Of a stretch of DNA of 5,907 nt, positions 1-5,846 are shown piece by piece (within the stretch, counting starts at the first letter, position 1; every line of letters begins with the position of its first letter). Both the position numbers and the translations under genes were made by a program. Source of the DNA: Beijerinckiaceae bacterium. Lineage in GTDB: Bacteria > Pseudomonadota > Alphaproteobacteria > Rhizobiales > Beijerinckiaceae. The notes under the pieces are model-generated. The model was not told where the DNA came from and did no database searches. It saw only the letters and a program-made list of their open reading frames with translations. The stretch lies in NCBI GenBank assembly GCA_022702195.1, contig JAKONB010000521.1, positions 1-5,907 of the forward strand, in the 5' to 3' direction.

Positions 1-119
1 ACGTCGTCGAGGGCCGCGAAGGCGCCGAAGCGCTTCGTCATCCCGATGGTTTCGATGCCGATGGCCGTGGCCGAGGGAAAAGCTGCGGCCGGAGGAAGCG
101 TCGCGTCCACGAGGGTCAC
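1..119 (-). CDS. BMP-type ABC transporter ATP-binding protein, N-terminal fragment
   Basis: This is the start of a gene that runs off the left edge; 39 codons are visible. Reading from GTG at 119, the protein has about 20 loosely structured residues rich in Ala and Pro, then IETIGMTKRFGAFAALDDV. That is the typical first beta-strand region of an ABC ATPase, where a K-x-F-G segment precedes the Walker A motif. Walker A, the signature and Walker B all lie outside the window. The GTG overlaps the TGA of the preceding hydrolase by 4 bp (GTGA), so translation is probably coupled. GTG at 110 and ATG at 41 are in-frame alternatives; ATG 41 leaves too little before the ATPase core. By position, after a binding protein and two permeases, it is inferred to energise that transporter. 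BMP-family ATPases usually carry two fused ABC domains, which cannot be tested here. Confidence 0.82.
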   Translation of the reverse strand, partial: MTLVDATLPPAAAFPSATAIGIETIGMTKRFGAFAALDD

Positions 120-835
120 CCCATCGCCCGAAGGAGCGCGTCGGAGGTCGCGACGGCGCCGAAGACGCCGCCCTGCATGGTCACCATCTTGAGGGCCGCC
201 GCGTGGTTGCCCGGATCGGTGGCGGCGGTGGCGTCGGAGACGATGACGCATTCGAAGCCCCGGTCATTGGCCTCCCGCATGGTGGTGTGGACGCAGACAT
301 CCGTCGTGATGCCCGTGAGGATCAGGTTGCGGATGCCGCGCGCGGTGAGGATCAATTCCAGGTCGGTGGCGCAGAACGAACCCTTGCCGGGCTTGTCGAT
401 CACCGGCTCGCCGGGCTCGGGGGCCAGGTCCGGAATGATCTCCCAGCCGGGCTCGCCCCGCACCAGCACCCGGCCGCACGGACCCGGATCGCCGATGCCG
501 GCCCCGATCCGGCGCGAGCGCCAGCGCTTGTTGGCGGGACAATCCGCCAAATCGGGCCGGTGGCCCTCGCGGGTGTGGATGACGGGGAAACCCTTCTTCC
601 GCGCGGCGGCGAGAAGCCGGGAGATCGGTCCGATCGGCGCGCGGGTGAGGGCGAGGTCGTAGCCCATGGCATCGACGTAACCGCCGACGCCGCAGAAGTC
701 GGTCTGCATGTCGATGATCACCAGCGCCGTGGTCTCGGGGCGCAGGCTGCCGTCATAGGGCCAGGGATAGGGTTCGGCGGCGGCGAAGGCGCCGCCGTCC
801 GCGGTCTCCGTCACCGCGCGAGGGGCCGGCATCAT
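116..835 (-). CDS. biuH: Biuret amidohydrolase-like cysteine hydrolase (isochorismatase superfamily)
   Basis: A 239-residue cytoplasmic hydrolase, the usual length for the superfamily. The Asp-Lys-Cys triad is complete: D42 in LVIIDMQTDF, K148 in VIDKPGKGSF, and C181 in TGITTDVCVHTT. The general fold motifs (DMQxDF, GxxTxxCV) place it in the isochorismatase superfamily. The segment NKRWRSRRIGAGIGDPGPCG (102-121) with GEPGWEIIP resembles, from memory, biuret hydrolase of Rhizobium leguminosarum. Its triad (D36, K142, C175) and biuret-contacting K145 and Q215 all map here with a constant shift of 6, to D42, K148, C181, K151 and Q221. The expected reaction is biuret to allophanate plus ammonia. 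Relatives with other substrates (triuret hydrolase, ureidoacrylate hydrolase RutB, N-carbamoylsarcosine amidohydrolase) mean the substrate is less certain than the family. The start codon (ATGATG) overlaps the TGA of the formamidase gene by 4 bp, indicating translational coupling; ATG at 832 is an equally possible start. Confidence 0.8.
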   Translation of the reverse strand: MMPAPRAVTETADGGAFAAAEPYPWPYDGSLRPETTALVIIDMQTDFCGVGGYVDAMGYDLALTRAPIGPISRLLAAARKKGFPVIHTREGHRPDLADCPANKRWRSRRIGAGIGDPGPCGRVLVRGEPGWEIIPDLAPEPGEPVIDKPGKGSFCATDLELILTARGIRNLILTGITTDVCVHTTMREANDRGFECVIVSDATAATDPGNHAAALKMVTMQGGVFGAVATSDALLRAMG

Positions 836-1860
836 TCCGCCGCCTCGCGCGCCTTCGGGGTCTGCGCCTCGCCGTAGGACCGCGTCGGCGCGGCAAAGCC
901 GCAGCCCGTGCCGTCCACGACCTTGACCTCATCCTCCCACGGCACCCGGTATCGGCCGGCGGCGAGGTCGTGCATGTAGGTGTAGGGGCAATCCCGCGCG
1001 CCGCCCTTCACCGCCGTGTAACCCCGGTGGCCGAGCTGGTAGATGTTGTTCTCGACACCCCAGTGGATGCGCGCTTCCCGCACGAGATCGGGCCGCACCT
1101 CGGCGGTGATGATCTCATCGACGCGCCCGGTGGTGCCGTGGGCGATGACCGCGCCGTCGAAGTCGCAGATCATGCCCTCGCCCATGGAGTCGAAGGCGCC
1201 GTCCGAGCCGCACAGGCAGACATTGGCGGTGACCATCAGGTTGGAGAAGGCGTTCGCCTGATTGGTGAAGCGCCAGGAATCGCGGATCGGCGCGGTGTAG
1301 CCGGCCGTGCGGATCATGATCTCGGCACCCTTGTAGGCGCATTCGCGCGCCATTTCGGGGAACATGCCGTCGTGGCAGATGATGAGGCCGAGTTTCGCCC
1401 CTTTCGGCCCGTCGATCACCGGGATGCCGACATCGCCCGGCTCCCAGGGTTCGACCGGCACCCAGGGGTGCATCTTCCGGTAAGAGAGCTTGACCGCGCC
1501 CCGGTCGTCGATGATCAGGCCGGTGTTGTAGGGATTTCCGTTCGGGTTGAACTCCATGATGGAGAAGCACCCCCAGATCCGGTGATCGATGCAGGCCTGT
1601 CGGAAGGCCGCGACCTCCGGCCCGTCCATCCGGCACAGGATGTCCGGATTGGTGTCCATCGACAGGCCGTGCAGGGCGTATTCGGGGAAGACCACGAGAT
1701 CCATGGTTGCGAGATTCGCCCGCGCCTTGGCCACCATCGCCACCACGCGGTCGGTCTGGGCCTTCAGGTCCGCCCGTGTGGCGACGGTCGGCAGTTGGAG
1801 CTGCACCAGGCCGATGACGACGCCGTTGGGCGACTTGTTCAGTCCGCCGAGTCCATTCAT
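832..1860 (-). CDS. amiF: Formamidase, AmiF type (nitrilase superfamily)
   Basis: A 342-residue cytoplasmic amidohydrolase expected to convert formamide to formate and ammonia. The catalytic residues are all present: E60 in VVFPEYALHG, K129 in SYRKMHPW, and C162 in LIICHDGMFPE. E137 in VEPWEPGD matches the extra active-site glutamate of aliphatic amidases. From memory, Helicobacter pylori AmiF uses E60, K133 and C166, so spacing is conserved apart from one 4-residue deletion. Further AmiF-like blocks are CFSIMEFNP (98-106), GEGMICDFDG (227-236), WGVENNIYQLGHRGY (267-281) and DLAAGRYRVPWED (298-310). The start is ATG 1860, with a strong AGGAG site at 1866-1870 five bases upstream that also spans the TAG stop of the permease gene. 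The frame is open far upstream inside the permease gene, but that part is antiphase sequence. Aliphatic amidase AmiE is the main alternative; the similarity is closer to AmiF. In this operon the true substrate could be another N-formyl or small amide compound brought in by the transporter. Confidence 0.88.
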   Translation of the reverse strand: MNGLGGLNKSPNGVVIGLVQLQLPTVATRADLKAQTDRVVAMVAKARANLATMDLVVFPEYALHGLSMDTNPDILCRMDGPEVAAFRQACIDHRIWGCFSIMEFNPNGNPYNTGLIIDDRGAVKLSYRKMHPWVPVEPWEPGDVGIPVIDGPKGAKLGLIICHDGMFPEMARECAYKGAEIMIRTAGYTAPIRDSWRFTNQANAFSNLMVTANVCLCGSDGAFDSMGEGMICDFDGAVIAHGTTGRVDEIITAEVRPDLVREARIHWGVENNIYQLGHRGYTAVKGGARDCPYTYMHDLAAGRYRVPWEDEVKVVDGTGCGFAAPTRSYGEAQTPKAREAAE

Positions 1861-1868
1861 GGGGGCTC

Positions 1869-2792
1869 CTACTTCGACAGGGACAATTCGCCCGGTGCGC
1901 CCGCGAGCGCCCGGTCGGGCGAGGACGTCGCGATCAGCAGGGCGAGGGTGAGGACGTAGGGCGCGGCGTAATACAGGTAGTAGCCCTGGCTGACGCCCAC
2001 CGATTGCAGGGCCGGTCCCAGCGCCCCGGCGCCCCCGAACAGCAAGGCCGCGCCGAAGCAGGCGAGCGGGTTCCAGCGGGCGAAGATGACGAGCGCCACC
2101 GCCATCAGACCCTGCCCCGAGGAGACGCCCTCGTTCCACGAGCCGGGATAAGACAGCGACAGGTAGGCGCCCCCGATCCCCGCCAGGGCTCCGCCCGTGG
2201 CCGTCGCGTAGAGGCGGACCCGGTCGACATCGTAGCCCATGGCGCGGGCGGCGTCCGCGCTGTCGCCGACCACCCGCACGATCAGCCCCGCCTTGGTGTT
2301 GCGGAACGCCCACCACAGGACCAGCGACAGGAAGGCTCCGGCGAGGAACAGCACGTTGACCTGCAAGGCGGCCCGGACCTGGGGGAGGCTCGACCAGAAG
2401 CCGAGGGGAATGGCCGGCAGGGGCGGGGCCGAGGGCTGGATGAAGGGCTTGCCGAGGAAGAACGCGAGGCCCGAGCCGAACAGCATCAGGGCGATGCCCA
2501 CCGCCACGTCGTTGACCCGGGGCAGGCGGCAGACGAAGCCGTGCAGGAGGCCGAAGGCGGCGCCCGACAGGGCGGCGACCGCCACCCCCGCCCAGGGCGA
2601 ATTCGTCAGGACGGCGGTGCCGTAGGCCGACATGGCCCCGAAGACGAGAATCCCCTCCAGCCCGAGATTGATCCTCCCCGAGCGTTCGGTGATGGTCTCG
2701 CCGAGGCTGACGAACAGGAACGGCGTCGAGACGCGGATCGCACCGCCGATCACCGCGAGCAGAACGGACCACAGGCCGAGATCGTCGCTCAT
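1869..2792 (-). CDS. BMP-type ABC transporter permease (second subunit, NupQ/YufQ-like)
   Basis: A 307-residue inner-membrane protein made mostly of hydrophobic segments. It belongs to the branched-chain/simple-sugar/nucleoside permease family. Residues 31-49 (GETITERSGRINLGLEGIL) form the hallmark block near the N-terminus of the second BMP permease. Residues 172-196, beginning VRVVGDSADAARAMGYDVDR, match the conserved cytoplasmic coupling region for the ATPase. Hydrophobic segments lie at about 8-30, 44-62, 66-88, 96-115, 143-163, 197-213, 226-240, 243-262 and 271-289. Residues 215-227 plus VIFARWNPLACFGAALLFGG (234-253) are also typical. The length is normal for this smaller subunit. It follows the first permease by 24 bp and ends within the ribosome-binding site of amiF, so it is in the same operon. 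The family is secure; the ligand cannot be read from the permease. Confidence 0.92.
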   Translation of the reverse strand: MSDDLGLWSVLLAVIGGAIRVSTPFLFVSLGETITERSGRINLGLEGILVFGAMSAYGTAVLTNSPWAGVAVAALSGAAFGLLHGFVCRLPRVNDVAVGIALMLFGSGLAFFLGKPFIQPSAPPLPAIPLGFWSSLPQVRAALQVNVLFLAGAFLSLVLWWAFRNTKAGLIVRVVGDSADAARAMGYDVDRVRLYATATGGALAGIGGAYLSLSYPGSWNEGVSSGQGLMAVALVIFARWNPLACFGAALLFGGAGALGPALQSVGVSQGYYLYYAAPYVLTLALLIATSSPDRALAGAPGELSLSK

Positions 2793-2820
2793 CGTCCGCC
2801 CCTCATCGCCCGCCCCTCAT
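2793..2820 (-). repeat. 14-bp tandem duplication at the permease-permease junction
   Basis: On the minus strand two consecutive 14-base units read ATGAGGGGCGGGCG (2820-2807) and ATGAGGGGCGGACG (2806-2793), differing at one base. They are followed directly by ATGAGC, the start of the second permease. The first unit contains the TGA stop (2819-2817) of the upstream permease. Each unit carries a purine-rich GAGGGGCGG that can act as a ribosome-binding site. The ATGs at 2820 and 2806 open only very short frames, so ATG 2792 is the sensible start. The whole 24-bp spacer appears to be a local slippage duplication. Confidence 0.85.
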
Positions 2821-3980
2821 GCCGTCACCGACGGGGTGGGGGTCGGCGCCGTCTCGCGCTTGGCCGCCCAGAGATGCGGACTGAACAGCTTGAACCGGCC
2901 GTAGAGCGTCTCGCTCGCGAGCACGACGAGGAACAGCAGACCTTCCAACACCAGGACGGTGGCGTCGGGCAGTTGCATCCGCCGCTGGATCAGGCCGCTC
3001 GACGCCTCGATGCCCCCCAGCAGGAACGCCACCGGCACGATGGCGATGGGGTTCTGCCGGGCCAGGAACGCCACGAGGATGCCGGTATAGCCGTAGCCGG
3101 CCGCGAGCGTGCCGTTGGCGGTCCCCTGCACGGCGGCCACCTCGAAGAAGCCCGCGAGCGCCGCGAAGGCGCCGCCGAGCGCGGTGAAGCCCACGATGAG
3201 CCGGCCGACGGGCAATCCCTGGATCTGCGCGGCGCGCACGTTGCCCCCGGCCATGCGGGCCGCGAAGCCCAGGGTGGTGCGGTCCATGAGGACGTAGGCG
3301 ACGAGGCAGGCGATCACGCCGCAGCCGAGCCCCCAATGCACGCCGAGGCCCGGCATCGGACCCAGCATGAACGCCTCGCCCACCGGCAGGGTCGATGGCT
3401 TGTTCAGGCTCGTGGGATCGCGGAGCGGACCCTCGATCAGGTGGGTGGCGATGGCGATGGCGATGTAGGAGAGGAGCAGGCTCGAGATCGTGGCGTTGAC
3501 GCCGCGATACGCCTGGAGCCAGCCGACGGCACCGATCCAGACCGCGCCGGCCAGCAGGGCGGCGCAGGCCATCAGCGGGATCGCGAGCGGCGCCGGCAGG
3601 ATGGCGAGCGGCTGAGCGGCTGCGGCGGCGGCGAGCCCGCCCAGCACGATGGCGCCCTCGCCGCCGATCACCACGAGGCCGAGCCGGGCCGGCAGGGCCA
3701 CGCAGAGCGCGGCGAACAGGAGCGGGGCCGCGCGCTGCAGGCTGTTGCCCAGCGCGAAGGCCGAGCCGAAGCCACCGCGCCAGACGAGTTCGGCGAGCTG
3801 GACCGGAGACTTGCCCTGCGCGGCAAGGAAGATCCCGAACAGTAGGAAACCGGTCACGGCGGCGGCGACGGGGATCGCCACCGCTTCCGAGCGCCGCGCC
3901 AACCAAGCGCGGACCTGAAGTCCGCGCGAGGGGCGCGCCGGTGCGGCGCTCAACTCCGATAAGGCGGCCTCCGCGACCAC
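2817..3980 (-). CDS. BMP-type ABC transporter permease (first subunit, NupP/YufP-like)
   Basis: A 387-residue inner-membrane permease. A polar N-terminal tail of about 33 residues precedes the first membrane segment (35-54). Family blocks are VVIGGEGAIVLGG (103-115, the NIGxEGQ-like motif), GVNATISSLLLSYIAI (160-175) followed by GPLRDP (184-189), NVRAAQIQGLPVGR (247-260), GYGYTGILVAFLARQNP (295-311) and ALLFG-like FLLGGIEASSG (319-329). These match the larger permease of BMP/nucleoside importers in order and spacing. GTG at 3980 is chosen because a good Shine-Dalgarno sequence, GGGAGAA (3995-3989), lies 8 bases upstream. It follows the binding-protein gene after 38 bp that include a self-complementary CGGCCGGCCG; there is no clear terminator. 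The C-terminal tail after 362 is polar and rich in Thr and Pro. It should form the membrane channel with the next gene's product. Confidence 0.92.
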   Translation of the reverse strand: MVAEAALSELSAAPARPSRGLQVRAWLARRSEAVAIPVAAAVTGFLLFGIFLAAQGKSPVQLAELVWRGGFGSAFALGNSLQRAAPLLFAALCVALPARLGLVVIGGEGAIVLGGLAAAAAAQPLAILPAPLAIPLMACAALLAGAVWIGAVGWLQAYRGVNATISSLLLSYIAIAIATHLIEGPLRDPTSLNKPSTLPVGEAFMLGPMPGLGVHWGLGCGVIACLVAYVLMDRTTLGFAARMAGGNVRAAQIQGLPVGRLIVGFTALGGAFAALAGFFEVAAVQGTANGTLAAGYGYTGILVAFLARQNPIAIVPVAFLLGGIEASSGLIQRRMQLPDATVLVLEGLLFLVVLASETLYGRFKLFSPHLWAAKRETAPTPTPSVTA

Positions 3981-3988
3981 GCGTCAGG

Positions 3989-3995
3989 TTCTCCC
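3989..3995 (-). promoter_or_regulatory. Ribosome-binding site fixing the GTG start of the first permease
   Basis: GGGAGAA on the minus strand, with an 8-base spacer to GTG 3980. It is among the clearest Shine-Dalgarno sequences in the operon and supports a non-ATG start for this 387-residue permease. Confidence 0.65.
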
Positions 3996-4018
3996 GCGTT
4001 CGGCCGGCCGCGCCTTCA

Positions 4019-5125
4019 TCAGACCGAGCCCTTCACGCCGGCGACGAGGTAACGGGTGCTCTCCAGCTCGGCCGCCTTCTCCGGATAGGCCGTGCCGGCC
4101 GCCAGGATCTCCTTGCCGGTATTGTCCTTCAGCGGCCCCTTGATGATCGCGTAACCGCCCTTCATCATCTCGGCCTTGACCGCGTCGGCGTTCTTGCGGG
4201 CCACCTCGCTCACGCCAGGGCCATAGGGGCTCATCTTGACGTAACCGTCCGCGAGCCCGCCGCGCACGAAGTTCTGCGGCCCCTTGCCGGCCTGCATCGC
4301 CGCGATGAAGTCCTCGTAGATCGGCAGCCAGTTCCACTCCGCGCCGGTGAGATACTTCTGGGGCGCCAGGGGCGACTGGTCGACATGGTAGCCGCAGACG
4401 AAGGCCCCGCGCCGGGAGGCGGTCTCGACCACCACCTTCGGGCTGTCGACATGGCAGGTGATGACGTCGGCGCCGCCGTCGATCAGCGCGTTGGTGGCCT
4501 CCGCCTCCTTGACCGCGAGCGACCACTCGCCGGTGAAGATCACCTGGCAGGTGATGGACGGCTCGACGCTCTGCGCGCCGAGCAGGAAGGCGTTGATGTT
4601 GTTGAGGACCTGCGGGATCGGTTTGGCCCCGACGAAGCCGATCTTCTTGGACTTCGACGCATGCGCGGCGACGATGCCGTTGAGGTACTGGCCCTGCGCG
4701 ATGTAACCGAAATAGGAGCCAGCGTTCTTCGGGTCCTTCTCCGTCCAGAGCCCGCCGCAGTGGCGGAACTGAATCTTGGGGTTCTTCTTCGCCTGGGTGA
4801 GAAGATAGGGGCTGTAATAGCCGAACGAGGTCGGGAACAGCAGGGTGGCCCCGTCGAGGTTGATCATGCTCTCCATGGTCTTCTCGACGGCGTTGGTCTC
4901 GGGAACGCGCTCCTCCTCGATCACCTCAAGGCCCGGCATGCCCTTGAGGGCCTTCGCGGCCTGGGCGTGGGCCTGGTTGTATCCGTAATCGTCCTTGGGG
5001 CCGACATAGATGAACCCCACCGTCAGGGCGCCGGCCGCCCGCGCCCGGCCGGAGGGCAGCGCTGCGAGCGACAAGGCACCGGCACCGGCGAGAAGATGTC
5101 TGCGGGAGAAAGAGCGTGCGGTCAC
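4019..5125 (-). CDS. Tat-exported BMP/PnrA-family ABC substrate-binding protein
   Basis: From GTG 5125 this encodes 368 residues. The N-terminus has a twin-arginine signal: SRRHLL at residues 7-12, a hydrophobic stretch LLAGAGALSLAALP, then ARA (28-30), which gives a likely cleavage after A30. No lipobox Cys is seen, so a soluble periplasmic protein is expected. The mature part begins TVGFIYVGPKDDYGYNQ (35-51), the BMP-family first strand with its ligand-site Asp and Asn-Gln. It continues with the hinge-lobe segments FPTSFGYYSP (97-106), IGFVGAKPIPQVLNNINAF (162-180), GADVITCHVDSP (218-229) and CGYHVDQS (244-251). Characterised BMP proteins bind nucleosides; here the usual glycine-rich segment around 218-229 is CHVDSP, and ligand-site identity cannot be assumed. 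The frame is open upstream to about 5410, but GTG 5125 is preferred. It has GGAACGG 5 bases upstream, and the Tat motif follows within 7 residues. It is the first gene of the operon, and its presence next to two amidohydrolases suggests an amide or ureide ligand. Confidence 0.9.
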   Translation of the reverse strand: MTARSFSRRHLLAGAGALSLAALPSGRARAAGALTVGFIYVGPKDDYGYNQAHAQAAKALKGMPGLEVIEEERVPETNAVEKTMESMINLDGATLLFPTSFGYYSPYLLTQAKKNPKIQFRHCGGLWTEKDPKNAGSYFGYIAQGQYLNGIVAAHASKSKKIGFVGAKPIPQVLNNINAFLLGAQSVEPSITCQVIFTGEWSLAVKEAEATNALIDGGADVITCHVDSPKVVVETASRRGAFVCGYHVDQSPLAPQKYLTGAEWNWLPIYEDFIAAMQAGKGPQNFVRGGLADGYVKMSPYGPGVSEVARKNADAVKAEMMKGGYAIIKGPLKDNTGKEILAAGTAYPEKAAELESTRYLVAGVKGSV

Positions 5126-5412
5126 GGCATCCGTTCCAGATCGACTCGATGTCGCTTCGGTGGAATGAAATCTAAGCCGTACCGGCAGCACCCATAAAGC
5201 CAAGACTTTCATCACGCGCAGGCTGGCGAATGCTCTCCGAACGTGACGCCGCATCCCGATGATGCGCTTAAATATTGGCCGTGTATGCACAGTTTTCGAC
5301 CAGCAGGGGCGGGCGTAGCGGCGGCACCCGTCCCGGACGCCGCGCCTCGCCCATGGTTCCCCCGCGGCAAGATTGGATGAAGCGCTCGGTCCCCGCGCGC
5401 TGCAACGCACGA
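5126..5412 (-). other. Leader and promoter region of the transporter-amidase operon
   Basis: About 290 bases between the terminator hairpin and the binding-protein start, with no convincing gene. On the minus strand it holds four elements. An AT-rich patch at 5268-5276 (AATATTTAA) could be part of a sigma-70-like promoter, but I find no good -35 partner. A 6-bp hairpin lies at 5250-5255/5261-5266 with a 5-base loop. TGT-N4-ACA lies at 5283-5292, upstream of the AT patch. A sigma-54-like element is at 5187-5203 (separate entry). GGAAC-N16-CGTC at 5360-5336 is one base from the EcfG stress-promoter consensus but would leave a leader of about 200 bases. I see no recognisable riboswitch; in particular I could not match guanidine-class elements by eye. 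Confidence 0.5.
5187..5203 (-). promoter_or_regulatory. Candidate sigma-54 (-24/-12) promoter for the operon
   Basis: The minus strand reads TTGGCTTTATGGGTGCT. The invariant GG (5201-5200) and GC (5189-5188) are exactly 10 bases apart, as sigma-54 promoters require. The -24 half TTGGC and the last bases TGCT match consensus, while the middle ACG is TTT and the first T of TTGC is G. Transcription would start near 5176, giving a leader of about 50 bases. A nitrogen-regulated promoter would suit this operon. No clear NtrC site pair was seen upstream. Confidence 0.32.
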
Positions 5413-5456
5413 CGCGAAAGGGCCGGCAGCCCCTTGAGGCTGCCGGCCCTTTCGCG
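5413..5456 (-). terminator. Rho-independent terminator, 19-bp perfect stem
   Basis: A perfect inverted repeat: arm 5413-5431 (CGCGAAAGGGCCGGCAGCC) pairs with 5438-5456, with a 6-base loop CCTTGA. The GC-rich core is flanked by AAA and TTT inside the stem, so either strand ends its core in CCCTTT, which allows bidirectional termination, though the U-run is short. It lies 22 bases after the stop of the small exported-protein gene and before the operon leader, so it ends that transcript and insulates the operon. Confidence 0.88.
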
Positions 5457-5477
5457 CTCGACGGTGTTCGACCCGGG

Positions 5478-5738
5478 TCAGTCGATGACGTGGCCGTGAC
5501 GGGCCGCGGGTCCTCTCACCGAGCCTGTGGTGGCGACGCTGTCTTCGGCGGCGCGACCGGGCGCGGGCCGGATGGCGCGGCCCCTGACTTCACCGACATT
5601 GCGGGCGGCGGCCCGCCCCTCAAGTCCACCCGGTGCCGTCGCCGCCGGAATGCCCGCCGGTGCCGTGTAGCTCTGAGCGAGAGCGGCGCTGGAGAGAGCG
5701 ATGCCGAAAGCGGCCCCCACGAGGATGCGTGCGATCAT
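5478..5738 (-). CDS. Small exported protein of unknown function
   Basis: An 86-residue protein from ATG 5738. Residues 1-21 (MIARILVGAAFGIALSSAALA) are a classic Sec signal peptide with A-L-A before the cleavage site at Gln22. The mature part of about 65 residues is rich in Ala, Gly, Arg and Pro, has no Cys, and shows no domain I recognise; it is probably a disordered periplasmic or secreted peptide. The frame extends 12 codons upstream to ATG 5774, but that would bury the signal peptide, so 5738 is preferred; the ribosome site (GGGATT, about 7 bases upstream) is weak. A hairpin terminator follows the stop by 22 bases, and a candidate EcfG promoter sits 35 bases before the start. This set of signals supports a real, separately transcribed gene. 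It does not appear linked in function to the operon. Function is not assigned. Confidence 0.7.
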   Translation of the reverse strand: MIARILVGAAFGIALSSAALAQSYTAPAGIPAATAPGGLEGRAAARNVGEVRGRAIRPAPGRAAEDSVATTGSVRGPAARHGHVID

Positions 5739-5772
5739 GACGGTAATCCCAGGTTCGTGGCCGTGGCCTGAC

Positions 5773-5797
5773 AACGGCGGACGGCGTGTCGTATTCC
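5773..5797 (-). promoter_or_regulatory. Candidate EcfG (general stress) promoter of the small exported-protein gene
   Basis: On the minus strand GGAAT (5797-5793), a 16-base spacer, and CGTT (5776-5773). The alphaproteobacterial EcfG consensus is GGAAC-N16/17-CGTT, so only one base differs. Transcription would begin near 5766, about 28 bases before the ATG, which is a natural distance. If correct, the gene belongs to the PhyR-EcfG stress regulon. Confidence 0.4.
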
Positions 5798-5846
5798 TGA
5801 AATTTGTGCAGCGCCGCCTCGAAAATCAACACATCCTGCTCAAAGG

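Noticed and set aside
1861..2772. Upstream extension of the formamidase frame to about 2772
   Set aside because: The extension is Arg/Gly/Pro-rich sequence in another phase of the permease gene. AmiF similarity begins at ATG 1860, which has a strong ribosome site.
2004..3845. 613-codon open frame on the plus strand opposite both permeases
   Set aside because: Composition is dominated by Arg, Gly, Asp, Glu, Gln and His, as expected for the antisense shadow of a high-GC gene. It shows no domain, and both permeases on the minus strand have clear family motifs.
3941..5197. 418-codon plus-strand frame opposite the binding-protein gene
   Set aside because: Antisense shadow of the BMP gene with low-complexity composition and no recognisable motif.
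5336..5360. Second EcfG-like site GGAAC-N16-CGTC upstream of the operon
   Set aside because: The -10 half differs at its last base, the implied leader is about 200 bases, and GGAAC occurs by chance often enough in GC-rich DNA.
5126..5410. N-terminal extension of the binding protein to an upstream start near 5410 or an ATG near 5213
   Set aside because: The Tat signal begins right after GTG 5125, and an extension would place about 30-95 residues before it. The ATG near 5213 lacks a ribosome site and would put the candidate promoter inside the gene.
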